This document shows, piece by piece, positions 26,903 through 34,692 of a DNA stretch of 64,000 bases (its first letter is position 1; each line of letters begins with the position of its first letter). The stretch lies in contig CAZYQW010000084.1 of assembly GCA_964649825.1 (NCBI GenBank), forward strand, positions 1-64,000. The letters run 5' to 3'. Position numbers and translations under genes: made by a program. Origin of the DNA: CAZYQW01 sp964649825. GTDB taxonomy: Bacteria > Planctomycetota > B15-G4 > JADJEK01. The notes below the pieces were generated by a model. It made no database searches. It was not told the origin of the DNA and saw only the letters and a program-made list of their open reading frames with translations.

Positions 26903-29900
26903 GTGGTCGAGTCGATCACCGACCTGCGGCTCAACGGCTCGGGATCCGGCGCTCCGGACCTGCTGTCGGGGACGGTCGACCCCGCCACAGCGCCGTCCGC
27001 GTCCGAACTCGACCTGTCCGCCAACCCCGACGGCATGCTGACGTCGAGCATGACCTACGACGACAACGGCAACGTGCTCGTGATCGCCAGCGACGCCGGG
27101 CGGCAGGTCTCGCACCAGTACGACGATCAGGACCGGCTGATCCGCAAGACGTTCGGCGACGGGAGCTACGTGGCGATCTCGTACGGGAAGGACGGCAGCG
27201 TGAAGTCGCACGCCGTGCGCGCCGCCGGCGGCTCCCTGTTCCGCGAGGTCGTGTCGACCTACGACGCCGACGGCCGTCTCGTGCGCGAGGACGTCGGCGT
27301 TCCCGCTCCGTCCGCGATCGAGGGCAGCCGGGTCCGGACGTACGAGTACGACGGCCTCGATCGCCAGACCAGGATGACGGACGACAACGGCGGCGCGCCG
27401 TATCTGGCGTCGACGGTCACGCGGACTTTCGACTCGCTCGGACGCGTCCGGTCGGAGACGCAGAACGGCCGCACCGTGACGCGGGACGTCGACGCGGTCG
27501 GCGCGCGGGTCGGCCTGACCTATCCGAACGGCCGGCACGTCGCGTACGAGTGGGACGACCTCGGGCGCATCTCCGCCGTCCGCGAGGGCGCCGGTGGACC
27601 GGTCGTGGCGTCGTACCAGTACTACGGCGAGGATCGCCCCGCCGTCCTCACCCTCGGCAACGGCGTGACGATCGACCACGGCAGCCCGTCGCCCACCGGC
27701 CTCGGGACGCTGTCCGGATACGGCCCGTCCGGCCGTCCGGAGCGGGTGATCCACCGGTCTCCGTCCGGCGCCACGCTCTCGGACGTTCGCACCGACTTCA
27801 ACCGCAACGGCCGCCGCGTCGGCGAGGCGCGGGTCAACGGCGTGACCGGAGTCACGCGGTCCGACGCGATGGAGTACGACAGCAACAACCGGCTGGCGGG
27901 GTTCGAGCGCGAGAAGGACGGGGCCGGCCAGGCGGAGCTGACCCAGAGCTACGCGTACGACGGTGACTCCGGATGGCTGTCGCTGGTGGCGCAGGCCGCC
28001 GGGCAGGGCCCGTCCGCCTATCCGGTCACGCCGAACGCGACCGGCGGCTACGCCGCGATCATCGGCTCGCCCGTGGAGCACGACCTCGCCGGCAACCGCA
28101 CCGTCGATTTCTGGTTCGTCTACCGCTACGACGCGTTCGACCGCCTCGTGCGCGTGGCCCAGAACCTCGGCGGCGGCGCCGAGGGTTTGACCATCGTGCG
28201 CTACTCGTACGACGCCTCCGGGCGGCGCATCGAGAAGCGGTCCTACGAGGGGACGCAGTTCGAGGTGGCGACCCGCTATCACCACGAGGGCGACCGGGTG
28301 ATCGAGGAGCGCGACGTGTCGGGTCAGACCACGGCGCAGTACGTCTACGGCAACGGCATCGACGAGGTCCTGCAGATGCGGCGCGACTTCGGCGCCGGCA
28401 TGGTCGACGGCTACTTCCTCCATGACGCGCGTGGATCGGTCGTCGGGATCACGGACAGCGCGGGGGCGCTGGTGGAGCGCTACGCGTACGACGCCTACGG
28501 TGCTCCGCGGTTCCTGCACGCCGACGGGACCCCCATCCTCGATGCCGGCGGGAAACCGGAGCTCCAAAGCGTGGTGCAGAACCCCTACCTGTTCCAGGGT
28601 CGAGAGTACGACCACGAGACGGCCTGGTGGAAACGGATCCTGAACAGCGTTCAGGGCTACTTCGCCGAGCTTGACGGCCCGACCGGACAGTACTACTTCC
28701 GCGCGCGATACCACGACCCGCAGGAAGGCCGCTTCGCCAGCCGCGACTCGCTCGCGGTCGGCAACAACGATGCTCTGGACCCCGCGTGGCTCGTGGATCG
28801 AATCCTCGCCGAAGGCACGGTGGAGTCGCCCTACGTGTTCGAGAACGCGGACCCGGTCAATCAGCGCGATCCGGACGGGCGCACGACGTCGGCGACCAAG
28901 GCTCGGGTGCCGGCGGAGCTCAGGGGAAAAGATCTGGGCAACGCGCGGGGCTGGATGTGCGCCGACGAGCTGACTTCGGCCAAGCCGATCCGAACGCCGA
29001 AGGCGTTCAAGGGCAGAGGACGGACGGGGGGCTGGCTGTGCGTCAAGGACGTGCTGCCGAAGCCGACGCCGCCGGCACCGAAGCCTGGAGGGAAGCCGGC
29101 CAAGCCGACATCGCGCGGCGGTCGCCTCCTCAAAGGCGTGGGAAAGGGGATCCTCATCGACGCCGGGCTCGAAGGTGCGAACAGCGTCTATCAGAGGGGC
29201 GGCGATCCATTCAATCACGAGGTGCGATGCCGTGGCTTGATCACGGACTTCGGCACCACCGTGACGACCGACATCATCTCGTTCTTCAGCCCGTCGACGA
29301 CGTGCGAGTCGGCGAAGAAGATGGCGAGAGACCAGCAATGCGAACCCGGCCCGCTGCGCGGAGGACCGGTGACCCCTCGCTGGCCGGCCCCGCTGGACCC
29401 GCCGGAGCCGCCGCTGACGTCCAAGAGCGCCTTGGGCGCCCCCTACGTCATCTGCACCCCGCCACCGAAGCCGCCCATCACCACGCTCCGCATGGCGCAC
29501 TGGACGCCCGAATCGTGCCGCATCAGCGGCTTCCGCACGCGCCGGTGCACGCCGCAGGAGTACCGCGACCGAAACATCCTGCCGACGGATGACCGCGAAG
29601 GTCAGGAGAACGCGACCGGCGGCACCGGCGAGGATCCCGAGGAGACCGTGATGGTCGACCGCAATCATCCCGACCTGCGGGTCGCCGGCCTGGACGCGAG
29701 CTTCGTGGGCGACGGCGCCCGGCTCACGTGGATCGCGGCGGACGCCGCGGCGCGCTACGAGCTGCGACGGAGCGAGCCGGGCGCGGCCGACGAGGTCCTG
29801 GTCGCTTCCGGTCCGGTGCGCGCCGGCGAGATGATGACGGTGGACGACCGCCACCCGCGGGCGGCCTCGATCTACACGCTGGTGCTCGCCGACGAGTTCG

Positions 29901-30379
29901 GCGGGTCGCGTGCGATCGGTCCGATCGTGCCTCGGGGTCGTTCCAGCGTGGCGCGGTCCGAGCCCGCCCGCGGCGAACGAGGTGCGCGCGCCGCCGCGAT
30001 CACGGCCCTGCTCGCCGTCCTCGGCGGCGGTCTGGCGGCGGCCTTCATCGCGCGTCGCCGACTCGCGCCGCCCCCCGTGGCGTCACGGTCGGCCGAGGTC
30101 GAGTCGCGCGAGCTCCCGGCGCGGGCCCGCCGCGGCGCCGCCGCGGCCGTCGTGGCCCGCGCCGGCTGGCTCGACCGCCGCACGCTGGAGTCGCCGGACT
30201 TCGGGACCGCCGACGGCTGGCCGCGGAACGTACGGGGGCTCGCCGTGCCAACGGACGTCATCCACCCGGCAGTTGCTTTCGTACGAGGCTCTCACGGCTC
30301 GCAACGGCTCGTTCGCCCGAGTGTCATGGAGGCCTCGCGGGGAAGCAACGGTAGGGTCCGCCAATACGCGTGCAACTGA
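26903..30379 (+). CDS. RHS/YD-repeat protein with variable C-terminus, probably 5'-truncated
   Basis: 1158 residues from a GTG at 26903. The open frame extends to 26462, but its first ~145 codons are non-protein-like and oppose another gene remnant. YD repeats run from the start (YDDNGNVLVIASDAGRQVSH, YDDQDRLIRKTFGDG, YDADGRLVRE, YEYDGLDRQTRM). They lead to the RHS core: YFLHDARGSVVGITDSAGAL, AYDAYG and YYFRARYHDPQEGRFASRD at ~600-620. After the core comes a Pro/Lys-rich region with several cysteines, an Fn3-like domain (RLTWIAADAAARYELRRSEPG) and a membrane helix (AITALLAVLGGGLAAAFIA). There is no signal peptide or TcB-like N-terminus, so it is likely a fragment of a larger toxin or surface protein. 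No toxin motif was recognised. Confidence 0.75.
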   Translation: MVESITDLRLNGSGSGAPDLLSGTVDPATAPSASELDLSANPDGMLTSSMTYDDNGNVLVIASDAGRQVSHQYDDQDRLIRKTFGDGSYVAISYGKDGSVKSHAVRAAGGSLFREVVSTYDADGRLVREDVGVPAPSAIEGSRVRTYEYDGLDRQTRMTDDNGGAPYLASTVTRTFDSLGRVRSETQNGRTVTRDVDAVGARVGLTYPNGRHVAYEWDDLGRISAVREGAGGPVVASYQYYGEDRPAVLTLGNGVTIDHGSPSPTGLGTLSGYGPSGRPERVIHRSPSGATLSDVRTDFNRNGRRVGEARVNGVTGVTRSDAMEYDSNNRLAGFEREKDGAGQAELTQSYAYDGDSGWLSLVAQAAGQGPSAYPVTPNATGGYAAIIGSPVEHDLAGNRTVDFWFVYRYDAFDRLVRVAQNLGGGAEGLTIVRYSYDASGRRIEKRSYEGTQFEVATRYHHEGDRVIEERDVSGQTTAQYVYGNGIDEVLQMRRDFGAGMVDGYFLHDARGSVVGITDSAGALVERYAYDAYGAPRFLHADGTPILDAGGKPELQSVVQNPYLFQGREYDHETAWWKRILNSVQGYFAELDGPTGQYYFRARYHDPQEGRFASRDSLAVGNNDALDPAWLVDRILAEGTVESPYVFENADPVNQRDPDGRTTSATKARVPAELRGKDLGNARGWMCADELTSAKPIRTPKAFKGRGRTGGWLCVKDVLPKPTPPAPKPGGKPAKPTSRGGRLLKGVGKGILIDAGLEGANSVYQRGGDPFNHEVRCRGLITDFGTTVTTDIISFFSPSTTCESAKKMARDQQCEPGPLRGGPVTPRWPAPLDPPEPPLTSKSALGAPYVICTPPPKPPITTLRMAHWTPESCRISGFRTRRCTPQEYRDRNILPTDDREGQENATGGTGEDPEETVMVDRNHPDLRVAGLDASFVGDGARLTWIAADAAARYELRRSEPGAADEVLVASGPVRAGEMMTVDDRHPRAASIYTLVLADEFGGSRAIGPIVPRGRSSVARSEPARGERGARAAAITALLAVLGGGLAAAFIARRRLAPPPVASRSAEVESRELPARARRGAAAAVVARAGWLDRRTLESPDFGTADGWPRNVRGLAVPTDVIHPAVAFVRGSHGSQRLVRPSVMEASRGSNGRVRQYACN

Positions 30380-30406
30380 GCCGACGGAATAGGCGGCTTC
30401 GTTTCG

Positions 30407-30441
30407 ACGGCCCGCGCGGACACCACGGCCGCGCGGGCCGT
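30407..30441 (+). terminator. Strong hairpin after the RHS gene
   Basis: ACGGCCCGCGCGG (30407-30419) pairs perfectly with CCGCGCGGGCCGT (30429-30441) across a 9-base loop, 28 bases after the RHS stop codon. The sequence after it has only a weak T content (TCTCGT). A likely transcription terminator. Confidence 0.6.
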
Positions 30442-30544
30442 TCTCGTGCCGCGCGGCGTGTTCGGCCGCGCATCGAATCGGTCCGTTGTCCGGCCGCCGA
30501 AAGCGCCGACGTTCCGGCCGCATCGGCCGCCGCCGCCCGGGGGC

Positions 30545-30730
30545 TCAACCCTGGCGGCGGACCGTCTCCTCATCCAGATCGGGGCGAAGGGCGAGGTGCA
30601 GCGCGACCTTTCGGATGTCGCCGAGCTTGACGCCGAACTGCTTCTTCCCGGCGCCTTGCTTGGCGCTCTGCGCCCGCACCTTGGCGGCGTCGAGAGCTTC
30701 GAGCCGCTGGAGTGCATCTTCGAGGTTCAT
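30545..30730 (-). pseudogene. N-terminal fragment of an AlkD-like DNA alkylation repair protein
   Basis: 61 residues: MNLEDALQRLEALDAAKVRA, then QSAKQGAGKKQFGVKLGDIRK. This is the start of the AlkD/HEAT-like DNA glycosylase family (normally ~230 residues), which removes alkylated bases. The similarity fades after GDIRK and a TGA ends the frame at 30545. The rest of the enzyme, including its catalytic Asp and aromatic residues, is missing. The TGA is not followed by a Cys motif, so it is not a Sec codon. Confidence 0.6.
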
Positions 30731-30835
30731 GGGCGGAGATCCTTACCCCGCGGCCGGGGCGGCCCGATCGCCTATACTCGCGGACCGCACCGCCGCGCGG
30801 AGCCGTCGCGCCTCCGGCATCACCAGGATCACGGC

Positions 30836-32446
30836 ATGAACCCATCCACGCGTTTTCTCCACACGGTCCTCGGCGTCCTCGCGCTCGGCTCCACCGCCGG
30901 CGCGCAGCTCCCGGCGAGTCCGCAGGCGACGGTGCCGCTCGGTCCGATCGGGTCGTCGTTCGACACCGCCTACCTGCTGGCGGTCGGGGACGTCGACGGC
31001 GACGGTCACGACGACGTCGTGACCGCCAGCGTGTACGGCCTGGAGATACGCCTCTCCAATCCCGGCGGTACGCTGCGTCCGCCCGCCGCCGTCTCCTTCT
31101 TCGGGATGCCGATCATCGGCGTCGGGCTCGCCGATGTCGACAACGACGGCCGCGACGAGCTCGTCGTCCAACGCGCGAGCACGGCGATGGTCGGGGGCGG
31201 CATCGACGTGAAGCGGATCGTCGCCGGCCCCGGGGCGCTCCTGTCGCTCGTCCACCTCGCGACCGTCTCCGCGCCGTACTTCGCGGGGCCCGAGCGCATC
31301 TCCTGCGTGGACGTGGACGGCGACGGGCTGCGCGACCTCGTCGTGCCCGAGGGTCGGTTCGGGACCGTCTCCGTCTTCGCGAACACCGGGAACGCGGCGG
31401 CACCGTTCGCGGACCCGGCGACGGTCGTGCTGAACGTGGCGGACCCGCGGCGCGCGCTCGCGACCGACCTGAACGCCGACGGCCGGGTCGACCTCGTCGT
31501 CACGTACGCGACGTCGACGCAGAGCGGCCTCGCGATCTTCGAGGCGACCGCGCCCGCCGTCTTCGCGGCGCCGGTCCACCTCGGCGGCCCCGCCGTCCCG
31601 CACGCGGTGGCCGACGGAACGATCGACGGCGACGTCTTCCCGGACCTCGCCGTCGCCACGGACGTCGGCACGTTCGTGCTCATGAACGCGACGACCGGGG
31701 TCGGCGCCCCGATCGCGCTCGCGCCCGCGGTCGCGATCGATCCGTCGGCGACGGACCCGGAGTGCGCCGTGGCCCTCGTCGACGTGGACGCGGATGGCGA
31801 CGTGGACGCGGTCGTCGGACCGGTCGCCGCCCCCGCGCCGTCCGGCGGCGTCGCGGTGGCCACGTCGCAGAGCGCGCAGTTCACCCCGCCGACGTACTCG
31901 ACCACGACCGGGCCGGCGCTCCAGGCGGCGGCCGGCGACCTGGACGGCGACGGCGACCTGGACGTGGTCGCGCTCGCCGACGACCTCGGCGCGAGCCTCC
32001 GCGTTCTCGACCTGCTCGCGGGCAAGGTCGTGCCGCCGTCTCCCTCCTACCCCGGCACCGGAGACGCGCTCGCGTTGACGAGCGCCGTGCTCCCGGACCT
32101 GCCCGTGCCGGCGGGCGGACCGCTGAACGACGTCAAGCCGGCCGGCCCGGGAGACACGATCGTGATCCGCGTCGACGACCAGAGCGGGCTCTTCGCGCCG
32201 GCGCTGGTCTACGTCGACGGAGTCGTCACCGGCGCGCCTGTCGCCGCCGGCCCCCCGGGGGTCTGGACGACGAGCTTCCCGCGCTTCGTCACCGCGGGAC
32301 ATCCCCCGTTGATGCTCTCCGGCACGGTCCCTGGGGCCCCGCCGCTCCTCGGCCTCAGCGTCCTCGTGCAGGCGTTCTCCCCGTCGCCGGCCGCGGCGAA
32401 CGGCTCGTACGCGGCCACCGACGCGCACGAGATCCAGTTGTTCTGA
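30836..32446 (+). CDS. Secreted FG-GAP/VCBS repeat protein
   Basis: 536 residues from the ATG at 30836 (AGGA 9 bases upstream). The signal peptide is FLHTVLGVLALGSTAGAQ. FG-GAP units with calcium loops include LAVGDVDGDGHDDVVTA, LADVDNDGRDELVV, SCVDVDGDGLRDLVVPEG, TDLNADGRVDLVVT, LVDVDADGDVDAVVG and GDLDGDGDLDVVALADD. The last ~120 residues form a beta-rich module (TIVIRVDDQSGLFAPALVYVDG, with ...LSVLVQAFS and EIQLF at the end) of the kind seen at the C-termini of the FG-GAP protein at 18574 and the HAF protein at 32880. Likely surface-exposed and non-enzymatic. Confidence 0.87.
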   Translation: MNPSTRFLHTVLGVLALGSTAGAQLPASPQATVPLGPIGSSFDTAYLLAVGDVDGDGHDDVVTASVYGLEIRLSNPGGTLRPPAAVSFFGMPIIGVGLADVDNDGRDELVVQRASTAMVGGGIDVKRIVAGPGALLSLVHLATVSAPYFAGPERISCVDVDGDGLRDLVVPEGRFGTVSVFANTGNAAAPFADPATVVLNVADPRRALATDLNADGRVDLVVTYATSTQSGLAIFEATAPAVFAAPVHLGGPAVPHAVADGTIDGDVFPDLAVATDVGTFVLMNATTGVGAPIALAPAVAIDPSATDPECAVALVDVDADGDVDAVVGPVAAPAPSGGVAVATSQSAQFTPPTYSTTTGPALQAAAGDLDGDGDLDVVALADDLGASLRVLDLLAGKVVPPSPSYPGTGDALALTSAVLPDLPVPAGGPLNDVKPAGPGDTIVIRVDDQSGLFAPALVYVDGVVTGAPVAAGPPGVWTTSFPRFVTAGHPPLMLSGTVPGAPPLLGLSVLVQAFSPSPAAANGSYAATDAHEIQLF

Positions 32447-32879
32447 CTCCGAGGTCGATCCGGACCGGTTTCTCGGCGTCGCGCGAGACACTCGACGCTC
32501 CGCGCGGATGGCGCTCGGCGGGAGCAGCCACGCTCCCGATCCGATGCCACACGATCGAGGAACTCCCATGAAGAACCCCTGCACGACGTTGCTGCTCCGG
32601 CGGACACGGCGGCGCCGACGCACCGGTCGCACGCGGGCCGCGCGTGAACTTCTGCGGCGCGCGCGTGCTGCGCCGCCGCCTGCGTGTCCGCTGCTGTCGG
32701 TCGCGCGCGTACGAACGAGCACGGAGCAGCGCGCACGCTCGGAGCGCCGGGCTGCGCGTCGCAGCTCGCTGCGCTGTTCGGCGTGGACCGCGGGCCTGCC
32801 GCGCGCCGCGCCGCGTTTGTTCCGCTGGCACCGTTGCGAGTTTGGTTGAGCTTTCGCGGTCGATCGAACCCGACCCTGT
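32447..32879. other. Non-coding stretch with a possible orphan gene start
   Basis: About 430 bases between convergent genes. At 32569 an ATG with AGGA upstream reads MKNPCTTLLLR, like the start of a signal peptide, but the frame turns into arginine-rich noise, so it is at best a remnant. The region 32640-32800 is rich in GCGCGC stretches. No other gene is seen. Confidence 0.35.
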
Positions 32880-34289
32880 TCAGGGCATGAAGTCGAGACG
32901 GATCGCGTTCGAAATTGCGATCCCGCCGGGCACGGCCGGATCGACGCAGAGCGCCTGCGCGTAGATGGCGACGGGCCCTAGACCTCCGGCGATGCCCGGC
33001 ACCAGGATGCCGCCGTCTGGCCCCGCACTCAGCAGCACGGCGACCTGGATCGGGACCGGGACCAGGAGACCGCCCTGAAAGGGAGTCGGCGCGGAGTTCG
33101 CGCTCGCCACGAGCAGCGTGGACGCGCCGCTCGGAGCCCCGGTCACTCGCAAGGCGGCGTCCGTACCCGAGGAAAGATCGCCGCCGCACACCGACAACGC
33201 GAGGTGGCCCGGGCCCGCGAAGCCGAGGTCCGGCTGGCACAGGAATCCCTGGGGCGTCAGCAGGATCAGACCGCCCTGTCCCGTGACGTCGTTCGTGGCG
33301 GGGACCACGATCTGCCGCGCGTCGTTGATCGCGATCCCGTACCCGTTGATCACGTACCAGTGGCCGACGCCAGCGACGATGAGGTCCTCGATCTTGAACG
33401 TGGCGAGACCTTCGAAGCGGACGTAGGCGTCCACGTTGAGCTTCATCACGACGTCGCCATGGACGTTGAGATCGTAGGCGCCGTTGTCGGCACCGCAGCC
33501 GCTGAAGACCTGCCATCCGATCCCGTCGGTGAAGCGCGCGGCGACGCGGTCGCAGTTGGTGCTCGTGGCGAGGATGGCGAGCCCGGCGACCTGGCCCAGA
33601 GCATTGATGCGCGTCGAGTCCGTCGCGATGTAGGTCGGCGGGCCGGAGGGCACGCCGAGGGACTCGACCGCCATGGTGTCGAGGTCGAGCCGTTTGCAGA
33701 CGAACGAGGAATCGACAAGCACGCGCTGGTCGTTGATCGACGTCGGATCGAAGATGCCGGTCGCGCTCAGGTCCTGCACGCCGCCTGGCGCGGTGAAGAG
33801 AACCGGATAGCGGAAGCTGTTCAACGTGGAGTAACCCACGATGTCGCCGACGCCGTTGAGCGCCGTCGCGTGGCTGGTCAAGTGTCCCGGGAGCTTCCCG
33901 AGGAGCGTGATCGTGTAGGTGCTTCCGGTGGGGAACCAGGCAACCGCCTGGCTGCCGAACGCTGGTGAGGACGAGGCGCTCACGGAACCGACGATCACGC
34001 CCGCGTCGTTGATGTCCGAAGCGGCGCTGCTGGTGAATCCCGGGGGCACCGGTAGCGCGGTGATCGATAGACCCGGACCCGCGATCCAGGCGCGCAGCGT
34101 GCCGCCGATGGTGGTCGTCCCGACGACGCTCGCCGAAGCGTTCATATCCGCCGCGTTCACCGCCGGGCCGAGGAACTCCGCGTGGTACTGCGGCGCCTGG
34201 GCCGAACCGACTCCGGCGAGCACCAGCAGGAAAACGCACGTAGTGAGCACGAAGCAGGAGCGACACCGCGTGGAACGGATGAGGGACAT
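32880..34289 (-). CDS. Secreted HAF-repeat-like protein with planctomycete C-terminal module
   Basis: 469 residues. Signal peptide: SCFVLTTCVFLLVLAGVGSAQA. The middle shows HAF-type extracellular repeats, with phrases such as AADMNASASVVGTTT, ASDINDAGVIVGS, ATALNGVGDIVGYS, TRINALGQVAGLA and GIAINDARQIVVPA (the N-x-x-G-x-V-V-G pattern). From residue ~360 it is a beta-rich module, GPGHLALSVCGGDLSSGTDA to AISNAIRLDFMP, resembling the last domain of many secreted planctomycete proteins. The role is unknown; probably surface or extracellular. Confidence 0.8.
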   Translation of the reverse strand: MSLIRSTRCRSCFVLTTCVFLLVLAGVGSAQAPQYHAEFLGPAVNAADMNASASVVGTTTIGGTLRAWIAGPGLSITALPVPPGFTSSAASDINDAGVIVGSVSASSSPAFGSQAVAWFPTGSTYTITLLGKLPGHLTSHATALNGVGDIVGYSTLNSFRYPVLFTAPGGVQDLSATGIFDPTSINDQRVLVDSSFVCKRLDLDTMAVESLGVPSGPPTYIATDSTRINALGQVAGLAILATSTNCDRVAARFTDGIGWQVFSGCGADNGAYDLNVHGDVVMKLNVDAYVRFEGLATFKIEDLIVAGVGHWYVINGYGIAINDARQIVVPATNDVTGQGGLILLTPQGFLCQPDLGFAGPGHLALSVCGGDLSSGTDAALRVTGAPSGASTLLVASANSAPTPFQGGLLVPVPIQVAVLLSAGPDGGILVPGIAGGLGPVAIYAQALCVDPAVPGGIAISNAIRLDFMP

Positions 34290-34405
34290 GTCGTCCTCCT
34301 CTTGGAGCGTGGGGGAACCCGCAGTCGGGCCAGGGCCGGGCGGTTGTGAGGAACATGCGCGCTCCGGCGGCCCGGGCTGTCAGTCTCTCGGTCGGATCTT
34401 TTGGA

Positions 34406-34580
34406 TCAAGGGACGCCGACGACCCGTTCCAGGCGCCGTTCCCTGCTCGACGCGAACTCCGTAGTTCCCCCGGCGAGCCCGGTCAGCTTCGCGGCATGGA
34501 GCTCGGCTCCGTGCACGCCGTCGTCGGCGGAGAAGAAGATACGTCCTCCCGCGCGCATGAAGCGCGTTGATCGCGAGGCC
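34406..34580 (-). pseudogene. C-terminal scrap of an ELWxxDGT-repeat-type protein
   Basis: The minus strand reads RAGGRIFFSADDGVHGAELH, close to the repeat RIFFSADDGVHGRELW of ELWxxDGT-type secreted proteins, then ends after ~40 more residues at 34406. No further repeats are visible upstream. The rest of the 34290-34692 interval holds nothing recognisable. Confidence 0.5.
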
Positions 34581-34692
34581 TGATTCTGCGCGGCCCTCCG
34601 GCGAGGGTCAAGCAGGCTCGAGGTCGTCCCTGCCGGGTGGCGCCGGGCCGGCGAGCCGCCGACCCCGCTCTCCGTCGAACGGTGGTTCCCGC

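Noticed and set aside
30545..30730. TGA at the end of the AlkD-like fragment as another Sec codon
   Set aside because: No Cys-type motif follows, the frame after the TGA is not protein-like, and the enzyme family does not use Sec.
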